DNA from: JAYRSJ01 sp041920215 | GTDB lineage: Bacteria; Pseudomonadota; Gammaproteobacteria; Burkholderiales; Burkholderiaceae_C | Direction: 5' to 3' | DNA: 64,000 bases | Assembly (NCBI GenBank): GCA_041920215.1 | Contig: JAYRSJ010000003.1 | Coordinates: 202,632 to 266,631, forward strand | In this document: piece by piece, positions 53,352 through 63,875 of the stretch | Layout: every line of letters starts with the position of its first letter | Position numbering within the stretch: the first letter of the stretch is position 1 | Translations under genes and position numbers: made by a program | Notes under the pieces: generated by a model | The model's database searches: none | The model's input: only the letters and a program-made list of their open reading frames with translations | What the model was told of the DNA's origin: nothing

Positions 53352-54032
53352 ATGAAACTGATGCTTGTCGAAGACGATGCCGCCATGCAGCTGAGCCTGC
53401 GACGCAATCTGGAGCGCCGCGGCCTGCAGGTGCTGGCCCTCGGCAATGGCGAGGACGCGCTGGCCCAATGGCCGCAGTGGCGACCTGACGTGGTGCTGCT
53501 GGACCTGTCCTTGCCTGGGCTGGACGGGCTGGAAGTGCTGGAGCGCGCCCGCGCCCAGGGCTTGAAGACGCCGGTGCTGATCGTCACCGCCCGCGGCACG
53601 GTGGGCGACCGAATCCTGGGACTCAATATCGGTGCTGACGACTACCTGCCCAAACCCTTCGACCTGGACGAGCTGCTGGCCCGGGTGCAGGCCCTGGGCC
53701 GGCGTGCCGGCGTCGAGACCGGGGTGGTGGCTGGGGCAGCCGCCGCCAGCTTCTGCGGCATGCGAGTGGACGCCGAGAGCGCCGCGGTCTACTACCAGGG
53801 CGCGCCGCTTGAGCTAACCCCACGGGAGAGCGCCCTGCTGCGCGCGCTGCTGGCCCGGCCCGGCCTTGCGATCAGCAAGGAGCGGCTGTTCGAGCTGGTC
53901 TTCCCCGGCCAGGTCGAGGTGCAGTTGGAGGCGATCGAGGTGGTGGCCTACCGTCTGCGCAAACGCATCGCGCAGACCGGCGCCCAGCTGGTGACGCTGC
54001 GCGGCCTGGGCTATCTGCTCAAGGCCCAGTGA
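53352..54032 (+). CDS. tctD: OmpR-family response regulator, TctD-like
   Basis: A 226-residue regulator with a receiver (acidic pair in LVEDDAAMQ, phospho-acceptor Asp51 in VVLLDLSLPGLDG, Lys in ADDYLPKPFDL) and a C-terminal winged helix (LELTPRESALLRALLARPG, ending TLRGLGYLL). Facing tctCBA, it probably activates the transporter in response to tricarboxylates, as TctD does in Salmonella. The long frame upstream of the ATG at 53352 is antisense to tctC and is not coding. Confidence 0.92.
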   Translation: MKLMLVEDDAAMQLSLRRNLERRGLQVLALGNGEDALAQWPQWRPDVVLLDLSLPGLDGLEVLERARAQGLKTPVLIVTARGTVGDRILGLNIGADDYLPKPFDLDELLARVQALGRRAGVETGVVAGAAAASFCGMRVDAESAAVYYQGAPLELTPRESALLRALLARPGLAISKERLFELVFPGQVEVQLEAIEVVAYRLRKRIAQTGAQLVTLRGLGYLLKAQ

Positions 54033-55462
54033 TGGCGGGCACGACGCGCCAGACCTCGCTGCGCCGCCGTCTGACGCTGGGCATTCTGCTGCCGGTGGTG
54101 GTCCTGATCGCCTTCAATACCTGGAGCCTGTACCAGCAGGCCCTGCGGGCCGCCGACACTGCCTACGACCGCACGCTGCTGGCTTCGGCCAAGTCCATCG
54201 GCGAGCTGCTGGAGGTGACCGGCGACGGTCAGCGCGCCCAGCTGCGTGCCACCGTGCTGTACTCGGCGCTGGAGCCCTTCGAGGCCGACAACCGCAGCCG
54301 CATCTTCTATCGGGTCAGCGGCTTCGAGGGCGAGATGGTGTCAGGTTTTTCCGACCTGCCCGCCTGGCGCGGCAAGCTGCCGATGCGCGGCCCCTATGCG
54401 GCCCTGGTGGACTTTTACGACGACTACTATCGCGGCGAACCGGTGCGGGTGGCGGTGCTGCTGCAGCCGGTGGCCGGCGTGGCCGGCCAGGGCATGGCCA
54501 CCATCCAGGTGGCCGAGACCCTGGAGCTGCGCCGCACGCTGGCGCGCCAGATCCTGATCGAGACCCTGTGGCGGCAGGCCTTGCTGATCGTCGTGATCGT
54601 GATCGTCGTGGTGCTGGTGGTGCAGCGCGCCACCCGGCCGGTGCGCCGGCTCTCGGCCCAGCTGCGCGGGCGCAGCGACGACGACCTGGCGCCGGTGGCG
54701 GCGCCAGATGCGCCGCGCGAATGGCAGCCGCTGGTGGAGGCCACCAACCAGGTGGTGGCCAGGCTGAAGGCCTTGCTGGAGCACCAGAAGCGCTTTGTGC
54801 GCGATGCCTCGCACCAGCTCAAGACCCCGCTGGCCGTGCTCAAGACCCAGGTGCAGAGCGCCCGCCAGGGCGATGTGGACCCGCTGCAGGCCCTGGCCGA
54901 GATCGACCAGACCGTGGACCGCGCCACCCAGGTGGCCAACCAGATGCTGGCCCTGGCCAAGGTCGAGCAGTTGCGCCAGCAGTTGGAAGGACCAGAGTCA
55001 CTGCCGCTGCAGGACTGGGCCGAGCTGACCCGCACCGTGGCCCTGGACCTGGCGCCGCTGATCGCCGAGCAGCAGCTGGACTTCGAGCTGGTCAGCGTGC
55101 CCGCCCCGGTGCGCAGCCATGCCTGGGCGTTGCGCGAGCTGACCCGCAATCTGGTGCACAACGCGATCCAGCACACGCCGCCGGGCGGCCAGCTGCTGAT
55201 ACGGCTGGACGTCGATGCCCGCTCGGCGGTGCTGACCGTCTCGGACACCGGCCCCGGCCTCAGCGCGGCGGCACGCCAGCGCCTGTTTCTGCCCTTTGCC
55301 GCCGGCGGGCCCGGCCAGGGTTCGGGCCTGGGCCTGGCGATCTGCCAGGGCATTGCCCAGTCGCTGGGCGGCAGCATCGAGCTGAACAACCGGGAGGACG
55401 GCAGTCGCGTCCTGGGCCTGGACGCCCGGGTGCAGCTGCCACTAGCGATGACGCTGGACTGA
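54032..55462 (+). CDS. tctE: Sensor histidine kinase, TctE-like
   Basis: A 476-residue membrane sensor. Two helices (about 15-33 and 181-198) enclose a periplasmic domain of 2CSK-N type (YDRTLLASAKSIGELLEV, AALVDFYDDYYRGEPVRVAV). HisKA has His261 in RDASHQLKTPLAVL, then the N box RNLVHNAIQHTPPGG, the G1 box SDTGPGLS and the G2 box GSGLGLAI. The ATG shares one base with the tctD stop; a GTG 3 bp earlier is also possible. It senses the substrate for the neighbouring transporter by family analogy. Confidence 0.92.
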   Translation: MAGTTRQTSLRRRLTLGILLPVVVLIAFNTWSLYQQALRAADTAYDRTLLASAKSIGELLEVTGDGQRAQLRATVLYSALEPFEADNRSRIFYRVSGFEGEMVSGFSDLPAWRGKLPMRGPYAALVDFYDDYYRGEPVRVAVLLQPVAGVAGQGMATIQVAETLELRRTLARQILIETLWRQALLIVVIVIVVVLVVQRATRPVRRLSAQLRGRSDDDLAPVAAPDAPREWQPLVEATNQVVARLKALLEHQKRFVRDASHQLKTPLAVLKTQVQSARQGDVDPLQALAEIDQTVDRATQVANQMLALAKVEQLRQQLEGPESLPLQDWAELTRTVALDLAPLIAEQQLDFELVSVPAPVRSHAWALRELTRNLVHNAIQHTPPGGQLLIRLDVDARSAVLTVSDTGPGLSAAARQRLFLPFAAGGPGQGSGLGLAICQGIAQSLGGSIELNNREDGSRVLGLDARVQLPLAMTLD

Positions 55463-55486
55463 ACCGGCCTCGATAAAATCGCTACC

Positions 55487-55912
55487 ATGAACGACAAGAG
55501 CAGCGCAACGCTGGCGAGCCTGCGGCTGGACAAATGGCTGTGGGCAGCACGCTTCTACAAGACCCGCGCGCTGGCGGTCGAGGAGATCGCCCGTGGACGG
55601 GTGGAGCTCAACGGCCAGCCAGTCAAGCCGGCCCGCGAACTGCGCCCCGGTGATCTGCTGCGGCTGCGCCAGGGCGTGGTGCTGCGCGAGGTGCGGGTGC
55701 TGGCGCTCAGCACCATCCGCGGCCCGGCAACGGTGGCCCAGTCCCTGTACGAGGAAACACCGGACAGCGTTGCCGCGCGTGAACGCGCTGCCGAAGCCCG
55801 CCGCCTGGCCCCCGAGCCGGCCGACACCATCGCCCAGGGCCGTCCGACCAAGCAGGACCGGCGCCGCCTGGCGGACTGGAACCGCTGGTCGGCCGAGGCC
55901 GATACCGACTAG
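55487..55912 (+). CDS. hslR: Heat-shock protein 15-like S4-domain RNA-binding protein
   Basis: A 141-residue Hsp15 homologue, which binds stalled 50S subunits carrying peptidyl-tRNA and helps recycle them. The S4 domain is residues 13-75: LRLDKWLWAARFYKTRALA, then EIARGRVELNGQPVKPA and LRPGDLLRLRQG. A basic, charged C-terminal tail (GRPTKQDRRRLADWNRW) is typical. A TAAAAT element at 55474-55479 is only 8 bp before the ATG, so the mRNA may be leaderless. It lies just upstream of the heat-shock genes. Confidence 0.9.
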   Translation: MNDKSSATLASLRLDKWLWAARFYKTRALAVEEIARGRVELNGQPVKPARELRPGDLLRLRQGVVLREVRVLALSTIRGPATVAQSLYEETPDSVAARERAAEARRLAPEPADTIAQGRPTKQDRRRLADWNRWSAEADTD

Positions 55913-55961
55913 GGCCTGACGCCGCTGGGGTTTGTCCGCAGAAGCCGGCGACAATCCCCCT

Positions 55962-55987
55962 CTTGAAATCCTGGACATGGCGCCCAT
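55962..55987 (+). promoter_or_regulatory. Sigma-32 heat-shock promoter of grpE
   Basis: -35 CTTGAAA (55962-55968) and -10 core CCCAT (55983-55987, in GCGCCCATGTG) with a 14-bp spacer, close to the sigma-32 consensus. It predicts a leader of about 20 nt before the grpE ATG. Confidence 0.8.
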
Positions 55988-56015
55988 GTGGGCGCGATTG
56001 TTTTCTACCGCCACC

Positions 56016-56543
56016 ATGACTACCGACAACGCCCCTACCCCCCAAGACGCCCAGGACCCGGCCCAGCCCGCTGCCGACACCGCCCAGACGCCCGAGGCCC
56101 GTGTGGCCGAGCTGGAGAACCGGCTGGCCGAGATGTCGGATGCCTATCTGCGCGCCAAGGCCGAGGTCGAGAACATCCGCCGTCGCGCCGACGAAGAGAT
56201 GAGCAAGGCGCGCAAGTTCGCCGTCGAGGGCTTCGCCGAAGCGATGCTGCCAGTGATGGACAGCATGGAAGCGGCCATCGCCATGCCCGACGCCAAGGTC
56301 GAGGCGGTGCTGGAAGGCGTGCACGCCACCCGCCGCCAGCTGGCCGCGGCGCTGGAGCGCAACAAGGTGCTGGAGATCAACCCGCCGCAGGGCCACAGGT
56401 TTGATCCGCACCAGCACCAGGCCATCTCCATGGTGCCGGCCGATCAGGAGGCCAACACCATCGTGATGGTGCTGCAAAAGGGCTATTCGATCGCCGAGCG
56501 CGTGCTGCGCCCTGCCCTGGTCACGGTCGCCGCACCCAAGTAA
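56016..56543 (+). CDS. grpE: Nucleotide exchange factor GrpE
   Basis: A 175-residue GrpE, the ADP-release factor of DnaK. The N-terminal disordered part is followed by the long coiled coil ([40 protein letters not shown]) and the C-terminal beta domain ([35 protein letters not shown]). The ATG at 56016 is downstream of the sigma-32 promoter; an earlier in-frame ATG at 55932 would lie upstream of the promoter and is rejected. Confidence 0.96.
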   Translation: MTTDNAPTPQDAQDPAQPAADTAQTPEARVAELENRLAEMSDAYLRAKAEVENIRRRADEEMSKARKFAVEGFAEAMLPVMDSMEAAIAMPDAKVEAVLEGVHATRRQLAAALERNKVLEINPPQGHRFDPHQHQAISMVPADQEANTIVMVLQKGYSIAERVLRPALVTVAAPK

Positions 56544-56560
56544 TTCACAGCTCGCCGCCC

Positions 56561-56586
56561 CTTGAAATGCGGCGACTTATCCACAG
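56561..56586 (+). promoter_or_regulatory. Probable sigma-32 promoter of dnaK
   Basis: -35 CTTGAAA (56561-56567) and a weaker -10 CCACAG (56581-56586) with a 13-bp spacer. It lies in the 85-bp gap between grpE and dnaK, giving dnaK its own heat-shock start. No CIRCE-type inverted repeat was found. Confidence 0.6.
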
Positions 56587-56628
56587 ATTGAACGCATCAG
56601 CTTCATAGACATTCAGGAGTCAGAAAAA

Positions 56629-58584
<1,956 letters not shown>

Positions 58585-58715
58585 GCCTGCCCCGGCGCGC
58601 CGGCCAGGGGTTTCGACCGCCCCTGTCCCGGCCGCCCAACACCGCCGCGTTCGAGCCCTAGGTCACATCCGAAAAGCTCAGCGCGGCGCATTTGTTTCAT
58701 TGCCCGGATCCAGCC

Positions 58716-59873
<1,158 letters not shown>

Positions 59874-59962
59874 GCCTGGCGCTCAAGTCCTGCGGGCGCG
59901 AGCCGATAGACAGGATGTGAAGAGGTCCGAACTCCCCCCGCGGCCCGACTGCCGGAGGCCCG

Positions 59963-61594
59963 ATGCGTCGCATGGATGACAGCATCCAGAGCGCCAGCGC
60001 CCTGGTCATCGACGGCAACGCCAACTCGCGCAGCCTGATGTCGGCCCAGCTGCGCGACCTTGGCGTGGGTACGGTGCGCCAGGCTGTGCGGGTGCGCGAT
60101 GCGCGGGTCATGCTGGAGCACAAGGCCTACGACATCGTGCTCTGCGACTACCACTTCGAGGGCAGCGGCGCCTCGGGCCAGGACCTGCTGGACGAGCTGC
60201 GGCGCGAGCAGCTGCTGCCCTATTCCACCGTCTTCGTGATGGTGACCGGCGAAGCCTCCTATGCGATCGTGGCCGAGGCCGCCGAGGCCGCGCTCGACGC
60301 CTATCTCATCAAGCCCTACACCACCGCCTCGCTGGCCGAGCGACTGGCCCATGCGCGCTATCGCAAGCGCGTGCTGAAGGACATCTTCGAAGCGGTGGAG
60401 CGTCAGGATTTCGAGACGGCGGCCGGCCATTGCATGCGCCGCTTCGAGGCGCGCGACAAGTTCTGGCTCTACGCCGCCCGCATCGGCGCCGAGCTGCTGC
60501 TGCGCCTGAACCGGCATGAGGATGCCCGGCGCATGTACGAGGCCATCATCGAGGCCAAGACCGTGCCCTGGGCGCGGCTCGGCGTGGCCCGCAGCGAGCT
60601 GGCCTCGGGCAATCTGGTCGCTGCGCGACGCACGCTGGAGACACTGATCGGTGATCTGCCCAACCATGCCGATTCCTACGATGTGATGGGGCGGGTGCAG
60701 ATGGAGCAGGGCGAGATCGACGCCGCCCTGGCGACCTACCGCGTGGCCGCCAATCTGACGCCTGGCTGCCTGCTGCGCAGCCAGCGCTGCGGCACGCTGG
60801 CCTTCTATGCCGGCCAGCGCGGCGAGGCGCTGAAGCTGCTGGAGCGCACCCTGGTGATGGGCCTGCGCTCCAAGCTCTTCGACATGCTGAGCCTGGTACT
60901 GATCGGCCTGCTGCGCTTCGACGCCAAGGACGGCAAGGGCCTGCGCGCGGCCCAGGAAACCATGGGCCATGAGCTGGATCGAAAGCCCAAGTCGCTGCGC
61001 CTGCAGCGCTTTGCCACGCTGTTCGAGGGGCTGCGCCACCTGAACGAGCGCCGCGTGGCCGATGCCCTGGACGTGGCTCGGGCACTGAGCCAGCAAGCCC
61101 TGGCCGAGGATTTCGACCTGGAGGCCGCCAGCCTGCTGATCGGGCTGTGGGTGCGTGTCGCCGGGCAGGAGCTGCAGCTGGAGGAGATGGGGCCGGTGAT
61201 GGAGCGACTCGGCCTGCGCTACTGCACCACCAAGGCAGCCACCGAGGTGCTGCTGGCCATGTGCGAGGGCAACGAGCCGGTACAGGCGGCCCTGCGCGAC
61301 TGCCACAGCCGCATCTTCAGCATCGCCGAAACGGCGATGCGCCATTCGATGCGGGGCAGTGCCGAACAGGGCGTGCGCCTGCTGATCGAACAGGGCCGGC
61401 TGACCCGCAATGCCAAGCTGATCGACATGGCCAGTCTGGTGCTCAAGCGCCATCTGGAAAAGATTGAAGATGCCGCGGCCCTCGAGCTCGAAATCGTCGA
61501 GCTGCAGCAGCGCTATGTGCTGCCGCTCGGTGGCGGCGCCACCCGGCTGGGCGGCAGCGCCCGCTCGGCCGGCGGGCTAGCGCTGCGCGGCTGA
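59963..61594 (+). CDS. Response regulator with TPR-like C-terminal domain
   Basis: A 543-residue protein. Residues 10-130 are a receiver domain with the phospho-acceptor Asp62 in VLCDYHFEGSGASG, the Thr in FVMVTGEASYAIV and the Lys in AYLIKPYTTASL. The remainder (about 150-540) is all-helical and TPR-like (ARRMYEAIIEAKTVPWARLG, AARRTLETLIGDLPNHADSY, MEQGEIDAALATYRVAANL). Such CheY-TPR proteins act through protein-protein contact rather than DNA binding. A GGAGG site 5 bp before the ATG supports the start. It follows dnaJ by 89 bp; no cognate kinase is adjacent. Confidence 0.88.
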   Translation: MRRMDDSIQSASALVIDGNANSRSLMSAQLRDLGVGTVRQAVRVRDARVMLEHKAYDIVLCDYHFEGSGASGQDLLDELRREQLLPYSTVFVMVTGEASYAIVAEAAEAALDAYLIKPYTTASLAERLAHARYRKRVLKDIFEAVERQDFETAAGHCMRRFEARDKFWLYAARIGAELLLRLNRHEDARRMYEAIIEAKTVPWARLGVARSELASGNLVAARRTLETLIGDLPNHADSYDVMGRVQMEQGEIDAALATYRVAANLTPGCLLRSQRCGTLAFYAGQRGEALKLLERTLVMGLRSKLFDMLSLVLIGLLRFDAKDGKGLRAAQETMGHELDRKPKSLRLQRFATLFEGLRHLNERRVADALDVARALSQQALAEDFDLEAASLLIGLWVRVAGQELQLEEMGPVMERLGLRYCTTKAATEVLLAMCEGNEPVQAALRDCHSRIFSIAETAMRHSMRGSAEQGVRLLIEQGRLTRNAKLIDMASLVLKRHLEKIEDAAALELEIVELQQRYVLPLGGGATRLGGSARSAGGLALRG

Positions 61595-61629
61595 TCAGGC
61601 CTGGCCTTGGCTGCGGCCGGGGCGCTGCG

Positions 61630-62466
61630 TCAGAACAGCTCGCCCTGCCCCGCTGCGGCGGGCCGCCGGAACTGGCTCAGATCCAGCACGATGCGCTGCC
61701 GGTTCAGCCCCAGCCGGGCACAGGCCTTGTGAAGTCGCTGACGTATCAGCTTGGCCCACAAGCCCTCGCCCTGCATGCGGCTGCCGAAGCGCGGGTCGTT
61801 GTCACGACCACCGCGCATCTCGCGCAGCCGCGCCATCACCCGGGCGGCACGCTCGGGCCAGTGCAGCTCCAGCCATTGCTGGAACAGCGGATTGACCTCC
61901 CAGGGCAGGCGCAACGGGATGCTGAACGCATGCTGCGCACCGGCCTCGGCCGCAGCCTCCAGCACCCGCTCCAGCTCGGGCTCATTCAGGAACGGAATCA
62001 GCGGCGACACGCTGACGCCCACCGGCACCCCCGCCTCGGCCAGGCAGCGCAGCGTGCGCAGCCGGCGTTGCGGTGCGGCGGCGCGCGGCTCCATCAGGCG
62101 TGCCAGCGCGGGGTCCAGCGTGGTGATTGAGACATAGACCGCGGCCAGGCCACGCTGCGCCATGGGCACGATCAGATCGAGATCGCGCTCCACGCCGGCC
62201 GACTTGGTGAGCAGCGAAAACGGGTGGGCGCAGTCGGCGAGCACGGTGATCAGGGCCCGGGTAAGCCCCAGACGGCGCTCCACCGGCTGATAGGCATCGG
62301 TGGCGCTGCCCAGGCACAGCAGCTTGGGGCGATAGGCCGGGCTGGCCAGGGCCTCGCGCAGCCGCTCCGCGGCGTTCATCTTGGCCACGATGCGGGTTTC
62401 GAAGTCCAGGCCCGGCGAGAGGTTCAGATAGCTGTGGGTGGGCCGGGCAAAACAGTAGATGCAGCC
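61630..62466 (-). pseudogene. PA0069-type radical SAM protein, 5' end lost
   Basis: About 279 codons of a radical SAM protein of the PA0069/spore-photoproduct-lyase-like family (normally about 350-380 residues). The frame is open from a point inside the 4Fe-4S motif: GCIYCFARPTHSYLNLSPGL is present, but the first Cys and everything before it (expected NPYRGCEH) is absent. Upstream of the GGC at 62466 the sequence turns into unrelated DNA with a TAG three codons later. An internal ATG at 62388 (MAKMNAAERLREA) could start a shorter protein lacking the whole cluster motif, which could not bind the cofactor. The C-terminal part is otherwise intact, so the break is recent. Confidence 0.85.
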
Positions 62467-62588
62467 CGTCCTTATCTAGGACACGCACTTGCACAAAAGT
62501 GTGTGTCATCGGGGGAGGCTCGAGTAGCGAAGCCAGCGCCCGGCGCCGGCCGCCGATGGAGATGGACAGTCCCCGCCTCTGCGGCGAC
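62467..62588. other. Junction region with nested palindromes
   Basis: The sequence directly after the break in the radical SAM gene. It contains GTCCT-TATCT-AGGAC (62468-62482) and, overlapping it, an 11-bp inverted repeat GACACGCACTT / AAGTGTGTGTC (62480-62507, one G-T pair, 6-nt loop). No gene is seen. It could be the end of an unidentified mobile element. Confidence 0.5.
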
Positions 62589-62921
62589 TTAGACAGTGAC
62601 GTCTAGGCCTCGCGAAATTCTTCCTGCAACGGCCGCAGCCAGTTGAATCGCTTGGCGCTGCTCGCCCGCGATCCTGGACCGACTCGCAACGGCATCACCA
62701 AGCTTGAGGGTGGCTGCCAAATCCCGGGCAGCTGCAAGCTGCTCCGGAACCGAATGATCCATAGAGATCAGCATTCTCAGGATCTGCATCTGCCCGCAGG
62801 CGGTATCGATACTTAACCTCAAGGTCCTCCCAGCCGAACTAACTGGCTGTACTTGCAGAACGAGCGCTCCTAGCAAGTCATCCAAATCCAGTATCAGTCT
62901 CGCGATGGACGTCAATTCCAT
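62589..62921 (-). CDS. Hypothetical protein, 110 residues
   Basis: Not recognised. A mostly helical protein starting MELTSIARLILDLDDLLG, with EQLAAARDLAATLKLGDAV and EQRQAIQLAAAVAGRI in the second half and no membrane segment or signal peptide. It follows the histidine-kinase remnant by 21 bp on the same strand, like the second gene of an operon. It lies in the degraded, less GC-rich region, so it may itself be a leftover. Confidence 0.5.
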   Translation of the reverse strand: MELTSIARLILDLDDLLGALVLQVQPVSSAGRTLRLSIDTACGQMQILRMLISMDHSVPEQLAAARDLAATLKLGDAVASRSRIAGEQRQAIQLAAAVAGRISRGLDVTV

Positions 62922-62942
62922 AGGGGCTCAGGCAGTCAAGAT

Positions 62943-63194
62943 TTACGCGAGCGGCATCAGCATGACAAAAGCCACGCCATTATCTCGATTCTCTGCGGCG
63001 ATTGTCGATCTCATTGCAATCAAATAGGAACGCGCCGCATAGAGGCCCAGCCCGCGACTACGTGGGTCCTGACTGTCGCTAGTCCTGTACTGGAATATTG
63101 ACTTCAATCGATCAGTGGGAATGACCGAACCGTCATTGACCTGCAACCCGCCACGCCTACCACGGCAATAGAGAAGAATCCGCGCAACTGATAG
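62943..63194 (-). pseudogene. Histidine kinase, C-terminal ATPase remnant
   Basis: About 83 codons matching the end of a HATPase_c domain: LQVNDGSVIPTDRLKSIFQY (eroded G1 region), the G2 box SRGLGLYAARSYLIAM, and a terminal NRDNGVAFVMLMPLA. The N box, HisKA and sensor parts are missing, and the frame runs into the IS3-like remnant on its 5' side. A short protein from TTG at 63146 could not be a working kinase. Confidence 0.7.
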
Positions 63195-63202
63195 GAAGCG
63201 CG

Positions 63203-63373
63203 ATGCGCAAGAGCAGATTCACAGACGAGCAAGTCATCGGGTTTGCGCAAGCATCAACCCGATATGTGGGTCAGTTACCCGACCGATCTGCCAGTCGGCC
63301 GTATGCAATATTGAGATCAAGTCGCCGCTCCCCGATCGATATGCTTACAGGAACTTCCGTGGCTACGACCTAA
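63203..63373 (+). pseudogene. IS3-family orfA remnant
   Basis: A 56-codon frame whose first 14 residues, MRKSRFTDEQVIGF, match the start of IS3-family OrfA helix-turn-helix proteins. After that the sequence no longer resembles a transposase, so only the 5' end of the element remains (to about 63,245). orfB was not found. Confidence 0.6.
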
Positions 63374-63730
63374 CGCGTCGCTTGCTGTCATCTTAACGAT
63401 TCGAAATGTTGTCGAAGCGTCGCACCACCCAGCAATCGCCCTCGGCGGCGGGAAGGCGATGGCTGATCAACACGGGAGTAGGCCGAGCGGCACCAGCCCG
63501 GCCGGTCCGTGAGAGTCGATGCACGTGTCCGGTGCGTGACGAGCGCGCCTTTGCGGGCTCTACTGCCGCAGTCGCCCCGACGGGAGCGGACCACGAATGC
63601 GGTTAGCTTCATTCCGGCCAATGTTGATAGTCCGGCCGTGGCGAAGTGTCTGCGTGGCAAGTCGATCGGACCGTGCCTTTGCGCCCTCGTCGGGCATCGC
63701 GGCACCGTGGGCGACACCATTCTGCACGCC
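63374..63730. other. Gene-free debris
   Basis: A 357-bp stretch between the IS3-like remnant and the inverted repeat. Short frames on both strands have no recognisable domain and poor codon use. Probably eroded mobile or accessory DNA. Confidence 0.45.
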
Positions 63731-63755
63731 AAATTATGGCGTTTTCCCATAATTT
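63731..63755. promoter_or_regulatory. AT-rich inverted repeat before the XRE gene
   Basis: Perfect 9-bp arms AAATTATGG and CCATAATTT around a 7-bp spacer (CGTTTTC). It lies 45 bp before the ATG of the interrupted XRE-type gene, so an operator for that regulator is likely. The arm and spacer lengths would also suit a tyrosine-recombinase core site. Confidence 0.5.
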
Positions 63756-63800
63756 AACTTCCCTCTGATCCTGTCCGGTTACGTGCGCAACCGCTGCAGG

Positions 63801-63875
63801 ATGAGAAACCAGCTTCACAGTGAAAAGTACCAGTTGTTCCTTGGGGAGCTGAATGCCCTCAGGGCGGAGGCTGGG
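63801..63875 (+). pseudogene. XRE-type regulator cut by an IS21-family insertion
   Basis: The first 25 codons (MRNQLHSEKYQLFLGELN, then ALRAEAG) match the start of a common Cro/C1-type helix-turn-helix regulator family, in which the text continues with the LTQ-type DNA-binding helix. Here it breaks exactly after EAG, where the left end of an IS21-like element begins. The hybrid frame runs on to a stop at 63930-63932 inside the element. The rest of the gene should lie to the right of the element, outside the window. Confidence 0.7.

Noticed and set aside
63388..63750. A 120-codon minus-strand frame in the right-end debris
   Set aside because: Arg/Ser-rich translation without a domain or ribosome site, crossing the dyad at 63731-63755; more likely noise.
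63731..63755. Naming the inverted repeat a tyrosine-recombinase site
   Set aside because: Its arm and spacer lengths would fit, but no recombinase gene is visible and its place before an XRE gene suits an operator better.
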